DNA from: Aquatica leii
Lineage: Eukaryota > Arthropoda > Insecta > Coleoptera > Lampyridae
DNA: 64,000 bases
Assembly (NCBI GenBank): GCA_035610365.1
Contig: CM069432.1
Span: 187,907,027 to 187,971,026, forward strand
Direction: 5' to 3'
Below the pieces are notes generated by a model. It was not told the DNA's origin. It made no database searches and worked only from the letters and a program-made list of their open reading frames with translations. Position numbers and translations under genes: made by a program. Positions 1 through 11,500 of this stretch are shown here, piece by piece; position 1 is the first letter of the stretch, and the number at the start of each line of letters is the position of its first letter.

Positions 1-506
1 CAAAAATATTTTTTATTTCAACTATTTTAAATCGTTGTAATGTTTTTAAAACATCAAAAAAATGTTTCTTTGCTGATTGGGTAACCTAGATTTAAGGATT
101 TGGTACTTACCTTAATATACCACTTTTCTTTTATTTGTCGTAAATTAAATACTTGGTAATAGTTTAATAAATTTATATATAAAATAACATCAAGAATTAT
201 ACTCAACAATTTGAAATTCACAACCACGACACAAGACCCCGAGGATATTTTACGTAGCAACTTAAGGGGCGATATCGTATCGACTGATTAGATCGAGATG
301 CAAGGTCGCCACGTTTGTATTGGATCGAGATTTTTCAGTTCTTGCGTGTCTGTCGACTTGTAAACTTCGGTATTGAATAGAAAGTTTTTCTTGGGTTAAC
401 ATTGCGATACGATTTTTAAAATTCTGGTAGTAGTAATGTTTGTTTGAACTTTTGTTTAGTTTAAGTGTAAATATATTTTTGATTTATTTTTAAAATAGGA
501 AAAGTT

Positions 507-765
507 ACAAATCACGGTTGTGTTTATATTAATTGTGAAAATAATAATACCGAAAACAAAGGTACTAGTTTGCTTAAGTTTTTATTAGTGATAAAGTGCG
601 TGCTAAAGAATGTTAGAAAAACTGTGGAAATATAAACATTGCCACAATGGACTTGGAAGATTTAAACTAAAGAAGATTTGTGAGAAGCATCTTCGGAGAT
701 AATGTATAACAAGAAAAGGAAATTTTAAACACACTGCAGTTCATGTTCTACACCTTCAATCAAGT
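507..765 (+). pseudogene. Relic of a THAP zinc-finger exon (P-element-type transposase or host THAP gene)
   Basis: Plus-strand translations show a decayed THAP domain. CVYINCENNNTENKG gives the first Cys pair, KKICEKHLRR gives the CxxH pair about 45 codons later, and HTAVHVLHL is close to the AVPxLF box. Stops and frame changes lie between these blocks, so it is not functional. P-superfamily transposases begin with such a domain, and a P-type catalytic relic lies on the same strand at 13.9-15.1 kb. The two need not be one element, because host exons lie between them. Confidence 0.5.
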
Positions 766-769
766 AAAT

Positions 770-2700
770 ATTTTTAAAAATTTTTTTCCACCAAACGTTT
801 AAAAATGGTTTAAATTAGCATTGGAGAATCTCCTTGTCCGGATTCTTCTTCTTCTTGTTGCACTTAATTGTACAATAACTTAAAATAATTACTGTAAATC
901 AGTGGCTGAGATCGCTATTATTTTCCACGATCAATGATCGCAATCATGGTATTTAGAATTAATTAGTAATCGACTGTTGCTAAAAAGTCGCTCGTGTAAA
1001 GTTAGTCATAAATCTAGCCATAAACATTCGATTTTCGTTTTCCGGGGTACAATAACGTTTGGAGTATTGAAAATCAACATACCTAAGTATTCTTTAATAT
1101 TGTTTCTAAACAATAAATTAATTAAAATTTGTTCATATTTAGATTTAAAAAAATATTTACAAAAATTCACAGAAAATAGATACTACTGTGATGTTTTTTT
1201 TTCGACATGACGTGCTATTTGAATTCTGATGCAAACTTACGAACAAATAGTTTAAAGCATTAATAAACAACATATTAAAAAATAAGTGTCGTTTTTTCGT
1301 AAATTAAATGTTTCTATTTGAAATTGACCCTGAAAAGATTGTTGAGTAATTAGTCATAACTCGTATTGATATTTGTCTCAAACATAAGATTTATGTATTA
1401 AAAATAAATTTGCAATTCTTTTCAAATACGTATTGTCATTTGTAGTTAATGCTTATTGTTTTTAACTTCCTGTGTTTTTATGATTTACCTTGGTGTTTAT
1501 ATAAAGCTAGGTTTTTCTCAAAATGCTGAATGTGTGACACAAATTTTACAAACGTTCTTTCCTAGAAGAGTTTTCTAATTCTCTTTGAAAAGAATGCATT
1601 GTTAAATTTCTGTAAACAAAAAAAATATAATTCAATGTTTAAATCCATGTTACTTTTTTATTAAAAAATCTGTATGTGGTTTAAAATTCTTAGGAGGAAA
1701 AGAGCAAAGGGGTTATTTACCTACTTACACAAAATTTTACGATTTTCCGTGAACTACCTACATACTTAAAGTTTATTATACATTTATTAAAGTAAATATT
1801 ATAGGTAAAATCGTGTTATATTAGTCTTATTTGTTTATGCGATAATTAAAAGTATTAATTTCTTTTCCACAATCGCAATTGTTATTTTATAAGCGATCAA
1901 TGATTGCGATCGTTATTGTACAGACGCTCGATGATCGCGATAATTATTTTGCGTAATGATCGATTCATCGTAATTGCATAATCGTTCTGGCCATTGCTTT
2001 AAATGTTTTTTGTTGATGTTGGCATATGTCGATTAAAAATATCGTTTTTGTAAATGTAAGGGCCGCATTTCTTTATCACCTTGTCCAATAAACACTTAGT
2101 TTTGTAAAAAATAAAAAAAATTATAAACAAAATTCATTTATGTTTATTTTATACAATACAAATCCAACAATACATAAAGTATTTTTACAATTGTTTAAAA
2201 AAAATCGCAAAAATTTTGAAATTACTAATACTAATTGCATTTTCAAAACTTTATTTTTAAAATACTAACAACTTAAATTTTTTTTTACTTTTTGTGCTTA
2301 TTTAGTATAATTTTTTACAGAAGCTGTAATTGTTGATATGAACATCAACCTAAGATACTCAAATGTAGTAGTTTCTCAAACATATGGAAGAAAACGTCGA
2401 TTGTTATTTATTGATGACGATCGTGAAGACGAATAAATTTATTCTTTCTACAACTCCAGTTCACTAAACGAAGGTATAAGTAGACAAGCAATAATAAGTA
2501 ATTTTTTTAATATATGTTTTATAGTTGAAGATACGTCCTATAATATTTTGAAGATACTGGAACGACCACAGTGTGTTCTCAAATTCGTCAAGCCGTTAGA
2601 TTTTGACTAAACTACGCAACATAGTGATACAAATGGATTCTCCGTCAAAAATCCTTTTAAAGGATGAATTGGTCAATTATTCTTTCAGAATATTAACATT
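770..2700. other. Non-coding AT-rich stretch with clustered GATCG-rich motifs
   Basis: No convincing gene is visible. Short open frames such as 977..1210 have no recognisable content. Variants of CGATCAATGATCGCAATC recur near 929-947 and 1890-1985 in partly palindromic form, which could be transposon subterminal motifs. Confidence 0.3.
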
Positions 2701-2705
2701 AATTT

Positions 2706-3749
2706 TAATTTAAAATTATTTAAATTACCAGTCCACTAATAACAAATTCGTTTACATATGTTTCGAGCTTTAAAATGATGCTCATCTTCAGAAAAGTCTA
2801 CAAAAAATATTTACAACTTTTTTAAATACAAAAAATGTCATCAACATATCTTTTCCAAAATATTATTTTTTGTAAGAAAATTTGGTGTTCAGAAATATAT
2901 TTACTTTCTAAATTGTTTAAGAAGATTTCAGTAAAAATAAGTGATAAATTTGATAATCAATTTTTTAAACAAAATCTAGGTCTTTCAATGGGTTCTCCTT
3001 TATCACTTTTCTCAATTTTTTAAAGAAATTAAGTAAAGGTAACGATTTCAAGATTTCTTTTTCTAATGAAATATTTATTTAATTTTTAAGCTACTTAAAG
3101 GTAGTAAAAATAAAGCTATTTAAGCTGTATAGTTGTTTATGAAAGGTGGTTTACGGTTCCTTTAGAGCTTCTTTAAAGCTTTGCTAGTACCACAAAGAGC
3201 TGTATAAGCCCGATTTTAATGCATTAAAAGAGCTACCTAACAGCAACATAACTGCGGAATTTTTAGCTACTTAAACGCTTCATGGAGGCTTCAGTTTTTT
3301 CACAAGTCACTTAAAAGTGTTCTAAAGAGTAACTTTAAAAGCTAAAGTAGTTATAAAAAAGCCGGTTTTAGCTGCAATTTGATCACTGGGAAATTCTTGA
3401 ATTACTAGTTCATTTATATTAAAATATCAAATACAATTTTTTTGTTGCACGAGCAAACCAATTTCAATTATGATTTTAAACTTAAATTTTTTTAGGTTTG
3501 TTTCTAAATTGCACCATCTTCCTTTTTTAAAATAATTAACATTTAACATTTTGTAAAACTTACATTTTTTTAATTATCTAGTTACAAAGTTTCAGATTTG
3601 AGATTGTTCGAAAAAATGTAAGTTAAAAAACTTTTTGTAATCTTAACTTTTTATAAGTTGTAAATATTTTTACTTTTTTGAAGACGAGCTTCATTATTTT
3701 AAAGCTCGAAGCATATGGTGGACTGGTAATTTGAATAATTTTAAAAATT
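2706..3749 (+). mobile_element. Penelope-like element relic with inverted terminal segments
   Basis: The ends form an imperfect inverted repeat of about 90-100 bp. Both carry ATTACCAGTCCAC and a block reading as GAAGATGAGC, spacer, AAAGCTCGAA, which resembles the stem II and core of the hammerhead motifs known in Penelope-like terminal repeats. Between them, 2835..3023 encodes a fragment ending FFKQNLGLSMGSPLSLFSIF, matching the reverse-transcriptase motif (KQ, G-x-x-MGSPLS) of that class. The element is old and broken, with only a fraction of the usual coding region left. Confidence 0.55.
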
Positions 3750-5164
3750 GACGAATAATAACAATAAATCCTCATAACAATTTTCTTTTAATTTAATTTG
3801 CATTGTTTTAGTTATTTCTGTTTTCGATTTATATTTTACAAAAATAAATAAATATTTGAATATACATATTTTTTTGTTTTCTTAAATATAAAGCATGATA
3901 TTGTTTAAGTTTATTTGACATTGACTTGTGCCGTAACAATACAAGCTATTGTTTATGATATTAACCTGTTTTGAACAGGTAAAGTAAACACAAATAGGTT
4001 CTAACTCGTACTTCATAACAAATAAGTTTGTTCGCAACATAAAAACCACGATTTTGCAGATGGCAGCAGGTCTTAGTCTATTAGTTTATGAAAACAGGGG
4101 GTAAAAAAGAGAAACAAGAGAGATAAAACTACAGTACGATTTTTAACACACTATTTGCGCCTCTTCTTAAATTATTACTCAATGGTACTACAGAATTCGT
4201 AAAACGCTGAATAGCCCCGAGATTTATTTACAAACATTTTTTAACCGTTTACCGGAATCAATAAATCCTACCATAACTTCTTTCAAAAAACGAATCAAGA
4301 TTAACTTTTACATAACGCCTTTTATTCGTATGAACATTATTATTATATTTTTATTACATGTATAAAATGTAGTGTAATCATTATTAATGTATATTAAATA
4401 GAATTTCTTGGCTTACTTATTAGTTATTGCTGCATTAAGGTACAACGTTTAAAATTACGTTCAGCAGTAACTACTGTCCCATTTTGTTAATTGACAAATT
4501 AGTATTTCCAAAGTTTCAACATAGGTTTGTTGAACTATAACTTTTGCTACATTTAAATTTTATAATACATCTTAAATGCGGTTACAATTACTCGTATTAT
4601 AAACTCTTGTCTGATATAAATGTTTTTTTTTCTGATGTTGGATTCTAGATAATCATTATCGGTTTGTTTTGTTTTTCTTGCATTATTAAATAATTTCCTT
4701 CTAAACTCTAATTTATTAGCAGGCGTTGAAACAACTTTGAGATACAGACAGCAGCGTTGTATGACCACGAAGAGCATTGCCCGGAGAACCTCTGCTCAAA
4801 AGGTCCGCACGGGCTTCTGAGTGCATGAACTATATATAAGCATTGATATAAGTGAAAGAAAAAAAAGAACTCGAAAAATGAAAAAGAAATTTAGCAAATT
4901 GAGTCGTATGCAAATTTCAACTTTTGTTTTCATATACTTTAAAAACAAGGCAGAAACCTAAAATTTAAACGATTGTTCCGAACAGGCCTATATATAGTGT
5001 TCATTTTATTTATATGTTTATGTAATTTTCTAAACACATTGCAAATATTATTTTTAATTTGTATTACAAGTCTTCTTCAACCTGTTTTCATTGGTAGTGA
5101 TGTGCGAACAATAGTATTATTATAGTTACATGTAAAGCTATTAGAAGAAAAAAAGTTTTCAAGG
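3750..5164. other. Intergenic stretch, no gene recognised
   Basis: AT-rich sequence between the Penelope-like relic and the candidate exon at 5165. The 74-codon frame at 4553..4777 (minus) has no motif I recognise. Nothing else stands out. Confidence 0.3.
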
Positions 5165-5342
5165 TTATGGTTGGATGATAGCCACAAATTTTTCGGCAAG
5201 TTCTTTATCACGTTCCGAGATCTTGATGAGCTTTTTGGTAGCAAGCCTTGGTAAAAATAGACGGTATTCATTATCTCGAATCTTGGTTTCTTTGCAGATC
5301 CATATTAGTTTAGACAAGTTCAGAATTTCAACGTCAATAGTG
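5165..5342 (-). other. Candidate alternative 3' terminal exon downstream of the Kelch gene
   Basis: A TTTTATAG acceptor precedes an open frame of 59 codons ending in TAA at 5165. The peptide is lysine- and glutamate-rich and looks coding (it contains LFLPRLATKKLIKISERDK). Its phase matches the donor of the fourth Kelch exon, so splicing from 5682 would replace the normal last exon (5559..5628). The new tail would begin NTIDVEIL instead of TDVENMF, losing the last hydrophobic position of the Cul2-box. I do not recognise the peptide. It could instead be the last exon of an unrecognised gene. There is no transcript evidence here. Confidence 0.35.
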
Positions 5343-5558
5343 CTATAAAATTAAAACATTTTGTTTCCAACGTATCGCTAACAACGCCTTGTCACTATTA
5401 AAGTAAAAATCATCAATAGGTACATAACTAATTATCTTGTAAATTAAAACAAAAATACAGTCTTATATTATAGCTGTAATTTAAAATACTACTATAAACC
5501 AATAATCAAAAACTGTAAATTTAAAATATTCTCTCTGGATTTTCTAAAATATTTCAAT

Positions 5559-8500
5559 TTATCCTGCGGAATTACTGGGTCGAATAATTGCAATTTTGTT
5601 CGGAGCAAACATGTTTTCAACGTCAGTCCTAAAAATGTAATAACGCAATTAAATAGTCAGAATTAATATAGATATACATACTTGAGACTCTGTGGTAAAC
5701 TACATAAATTTAATTTGTTATAATGAACAGCCAATATACATAATGTTTTTAAGCTTGGTTTGAAATCTAAAATATGCATGTCACTGTAATCTGTTAAAAC
5801 TTCATCTATGTTATTAAGTTGGCGTTGCTGAGCTCCTGCTACGGGACTATTAAAAATCACCAGTTAAATTGGTCAGTTTAAATACATATTCTCACCTGGT
5901 TCCACCGAATAAGAATACTCTATCACCTACTACTATGCATGCTTGTCGTCTTCTGTTACACGGACTTTCACCTTGGGGTTGTAACAAAGTCCATTTGGAC
6001 AATATTGGATCATATTCAAACAAATCGTTATAATGCTCTAGTTTCAATGCATTGTATCCACCAAATATATACATTTTATCATTGTAGACAACTACAAAAT
6101 TCCTCTGTCATACATGTAATCAATCATGTTTGGAAATAACATACAAGCTGAGTGACTTCGACGTCCTATAGGTTTAGTACCAACTGTGTATGGATTGTGC
6201 CAAGTGTGCATTCGCAAATCAAAGTACCATAATTCGTCACAGTAAATTTCTTTTCCAGGTAAATAGAAACTATCACGAGATTCGGTTCCACGTCCTCCAA
6301 ATATGTACATTCTATCTTTTATACAAGCGGCAGTATGAAAGTCTCGAACTGCAGGTTCAATTCCTGAAATAAACCTTTATGTATTATAATAATAAAAAAA
6401 GACTATTATTTAATAATAAAAACCTTTTTGTCCTTCTAACGTTGAATCAAAGTACGCTGGTTAATCCCTTATACGTAAGAGATACGAATACTACTTGGTC
6501 CGTCTTCTAATAGCAACGTTTCGTGGATCACAAATGACCACTTTATCGGGACAATTAAATTTAGAGGAAATACAATAAGTATGTAGTGTTATTTTGTCTC
6601 TCTATATCATATCGTATCGTATAAACGATTAACCAATGTACTTTGGACACTATTTAACATACCACGTATGTTATAATAAAAGAATAAAAAATATATATGC
6701 AAGTAATGATGAATAATACATAGATCAAGAGTTTATAGATGTTTTTCCTTAGTTTTTGGCTGTCGAACAAGATTTTCAATTATTCGATAAACTACATGTT
6801 TGTGTATTTAATACTCTAATGTCTAATAACACCTAACATATGTTTCTTTACAATTTATATTTAAAAACTGCGTCAATTTTCTACTGTTTAGCGTCGACAT
6901 TAAAAAAAATATTTTATTGATTGAATTTCCACAAACCTCTTCATCGGCGAATCTCCTTTCAAACACAACTTTAACGTCGATAGAAATATTCGGGCCTTAT
7001 TAATCGTTGAGCATAATCCTGTTACTGTAGTTCAACGATTCATTTTCTACACCAGTATAAATTACATCTGCAGCATTTGAAGAGCAGTTTCTTTGAAAAG
7101 ATTTAAAGGCATATTTTACAGTATATTAAATTAAATCCCAAAATCGGTTATTTAAACCGTACCATTATTTACCGTACTGTACAAAAATTGTTTTAAAATT
7201 CTCTAAAATTATATACTTTACTTCATATTTTATTAGAACAAATTCTTAAGCTAAAGAACTGAAACATATTAAAAAAATATCAATTAAAATTTAGTAAAAA
7301 TATTTTGTTAGACATGTATACCATGTTTCAAATTTAGATTCTCAATAGAATCAATTGGAAACTACTTATCAAAAACAATAACGAGCACAAACAAAATTGC
7401 AGATAATTACTAGGTGTGAACTATCGTTTTACAAGTTGAAAGTATTTGAGTTCATAGACCGGAGTCTATACTAGAATAAAAGGGTTTGAACCGTGTCAAT
7501 GCTGTAACTGAAGTTGGCAATCTTTCGCCCACACTTTCCAACTAAATTTCCAGTTTTTATGATTTATCCCCACTTTGGTTCTTGGTTGTAATTCATTCAT
7601 GAAAGATACGTCTCCTTTTGTTTTCATCGTAATCCAATTAGAGTCGCACTTGCACAAAGGCGACGTCTCTATTTTTATAGATTTAGAACACGACTTGGTT
7701 TCAAAAGACATTAACTGTTTATGTCACACTTTCGACCATTTCAAGTCAAAATAATTTAATAACTTTCAAAATTGAAGATGTACAATCATTTAAATAACAA
7801 TTAAATAGTGAAATTAGATCAAATTATTTGACTCCAGAACAAAATAAAAATTTGAGGTGTACCTTTGCTAATTTTGAGAAGTATGTAGTGTTTAGAACCT
7901 GGCTTGGTTAACAAGTTGATTAGCTGAAATTATTTAGAGGTTCTTTATTAGATTTTCAATTCCAATATAATCAAGTCTTATTTTTGTGTATCATTTTTGT
8001 CCGATCGAAAAGCATAGCTCAAAAACTGTAAAAAGTCTGGTGCAACAGATATGCAGTTTTAAAAAAAATCTAAATCCACGATATTTATATAAAAAGAATA
8101 TTATCGGTAGAGATTTGTTATATTGTAGTACCTACTAGTTTCTTAAGTAAAAGTAATTTTAAAAATTCGTAAACAGAAAACAAAACCCGTACTAATAGCA
8201 TTTTTGTCAATTCAATTTCATAGATAATTACAATTTGTATAAATATCATTAATTCATGTAATTACTTTAATTTCATATAATTGTAGTACAATAACCATTA
8301 AAGTAATAATAAAAATCACTGTTACTATTTCAAACCTTGAAAGTGTTGATTAAATATATTGCAATGTAAATGATTTTAAAGTATTAGAAGGTTGAAGCCA
8401 CAGTGATTAAGATGAGATAAATACCTACATAATTACACAATAATTAGTAGTGCTCAAAAGTTAAGCTCGAAAATATTGGCTTTTGGAATAGACTGGTGTT

Positions 8501-11500
8501 GATTATTTTATAACACTTAAATTACAATTTAAAATATTTAATTACATATAGCATTGACAGTAGTACATATAATTTTGCCTTATAAAATCTGTTGATTGCA
8601 AGCCACAATAACCAGATAAAACAGATATTTTTAGCAACATCGTTTGCTCTAATCTGAAATTACAATAGTTGATAATGTGGTCCAACTTTTCAAAATAAAA
8701 GAATTAAGTTATTATAAAATAGGATTTTAATTACATGCGACTAATCGACCTTTATCTTCAGAGAACGGTACAAATAAATTAAAAAAAAAACTTCTTTGCA
8801 TCGGTAAAAGAACGTAGTAGTATAAATCAACAGTTAATGAGCGATTCGAGGATCTATTAAGAGTTGTTTTTTGATAGAGGAATACTTCCGTTCCAACTAG
8901 TCTTCTTTTTCTTACAAACCAAAAGAAAAAGTAAAATACGAAAGGGTTGACCTGGTTTTAGTAATGCCTCTCTTTGTCAAATAGTTGCTCATTTTGACTA
9001 AACGTATCAACATTGGCTTTTCGGGCATACATAGGTTTTGATAAAAAATAAATAAATATAATCGCAGAAATTAAAATTTTATTTTTAAACGTAAATTAAG
9101 TAACTAAATATTACGGTAAGTGACCAAAAATGTAGAAAATAGTGGGTAACCCTAATGAAATCATAGTTTATCGTATCTATTAAAAGTTGCATTAACGTTA
9201 TGGTTTATTCCGAAGAGCAAACATAAGTTTATACATTTTTTTAACTATTTGATCACTTGTTATGGTTATTCAGCCCTGTTCAATTCATAATCAGGAAAGA
9301 TATAGTCACTCTGCAGAAAACCACGGCATCATATACAAACATTAACTAACCGCATTCTTTTGCGTCATTTGCCTTATTTTCTTTACTACTCTTGTTAAAA
9401 TGATAATAAAAACAAGATATCTTTCTGAAAGACACTAATGAAACCGTCAAAACAGTTTATACACTATCAATTTTTAGTGATGTGAATTCATAAAATATTA
9501 AAACAAAATTGCTCAGAATAAAAAATACTCATACAACAAAAATAATAATTTCGATTCTTTTTAAACAATAAGTCAAAACTGACGTGATGGAGGTGATGAT
9601 AATGATTGCAAATATTATTTTAAGTAATTCTAAGAAGAAACAAAGAAATATTTATGTTATTTTTTTCCATTAATTTATTTCAAGTATAATTAGAATTTTT
9701 TGATTTAGTACTGAGTACAAGTGAAATACCAAAAACGAAAACGGTTATGTATTCAGAAATTATTTATTAATAATAGTTATTGAACGAACAAGTCGATTAA
9801 CAATCAAGTATTGCCAAGATTATTTATTGCCGATTAACAACCGAGTTAGTTTTAAAGTTTATTTTTTCCATTTATTCTTAGTTTTAAAGTTTTTCCGTTG
9901 ATATTAGTAAAACAGATAAAGTTATAAAGAAATTAAAGTATACAAACTAACCCCTTGTTATATCTAGTAGTCACGCAATGGCGCAATATCGTTCAATCAG
10001 TAGTTGCTAACGATTTATGGTTCCTATACAAAATCGTTCATTAAGAGAAATTAATTCATTGGTTCAAATAAATGGAAATAACAGAAACTTAAAACTGCAA
10101 ATAAGTTAACTAAACTGAAGTATGTCATTAAAATACAGGTGATTCTTGTGATACTGACTTGAAAATTTTAACCAATAAAAAACATTTATTCAAATTTAGC
10201 GCGGATTTATTGGGATGGACTTAACTCTATCCGTTCGCCGTACAGAGAATAGATCTTTCTAGATTTCAACGCTATCTGTTATTTTAGTTTCAAATTAACT
10301 AATTAAAATAAATTAAATAATAGTTTTTAGTTTACTTTACTCAGCTTATGTTATCAAATCAAAGATTATAAAAATTCATAATATTCCAGACGCTGCAGTC
10401 ATAATACGTATTCTCTGGGTTTTGAAATTGTGTAGCTTTTGTTTAACATCTTCGTGTTCTAAACAAATTTGTGTTGCTTTAAATCAATTATATATATTTA
10501 ACCGCGACATATTTAATCATTGTGTTGGATGTAATATATAATAATTTAAACCGACTTTAGGTAATACAGATGATACTACCTATTTATCATTATTTGATTT
10601 AAGTTCAACTTTGCAAATGAAAATATACAATTTGAATGGAAGAATTTTCTATAACGTTTGGGTCAAAATCCGCTGTAACGAATTATGCAGCTACTAATAA
10701 ACATAAACAACGTATACATGTAACAACATCAACGTTGAAATTCAGTGTTTTAAGCCAATAGAACTGAGTAAAAATATAGATATATGCCAAAAACGAAGCG
10801 AGTAATTCCACCCCAACCATGCAATAAAATAACACATGTAGGCTATATGACATTGAAGACCCCGCTGGACAGCTCCCGAACTTTCGAGTAACCAAGCGGT
10901 AAAACCAGAGTTAATAATGTAGAATCGAAAAGAAATCATAGACAGAAAAACGTTAAATACGGTTCGCGAAGTTTATTGTTACGATCAAGTGCTTATTAAT
11001 TTACAAATGTAGTCATTTTGTCTTGGTGTATGCTACGCAGCAACTCAATTTAACACTTTTACGTGAAATATGTCTTCGCAGAAAATAAAAATAGCGAACG
11101 AACATCTTGTTTATAATAAGTATAATGACCGTTGGTAATCAAACTATTTAATCATAAACAACAATGATAAACCATTAGCAAAAGTTAACGACAAAGCCAG
11201 GGTCACCAAGTTGCAATGGATTGTTTTGAATCCCGTTAGTTCCGCTCACATTAGCATTGGAATTTTAGAAATCATTTTTTTTTTAAATAAATTTTGTTTA
11301 AGTGTATCTGGTAATCGGCCAATGTTCAACGTAAACAAAAAATCTTTATAAAAAAGTAATTTGCCATAAACACTTTGAAGATCAGTATATTTTAAGACTA
11401 AATTACCATTATAGTTACCTGGTAATTTGAATATTATTCATTTCACAAATATACAATTTCTGATAATTTCATAGAAAGAATGCTGAATGAATAGATAGCA

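Noticed and set aside
5892-6310. Kelch frames read as separate short genes, with an extension ...MLFPNMIDYMYDRGIL
   Set aside because: The extension is a 53-bp GT-AG intron; splicing restores HSAFVYNDKMYIFGGYN, matching the family.
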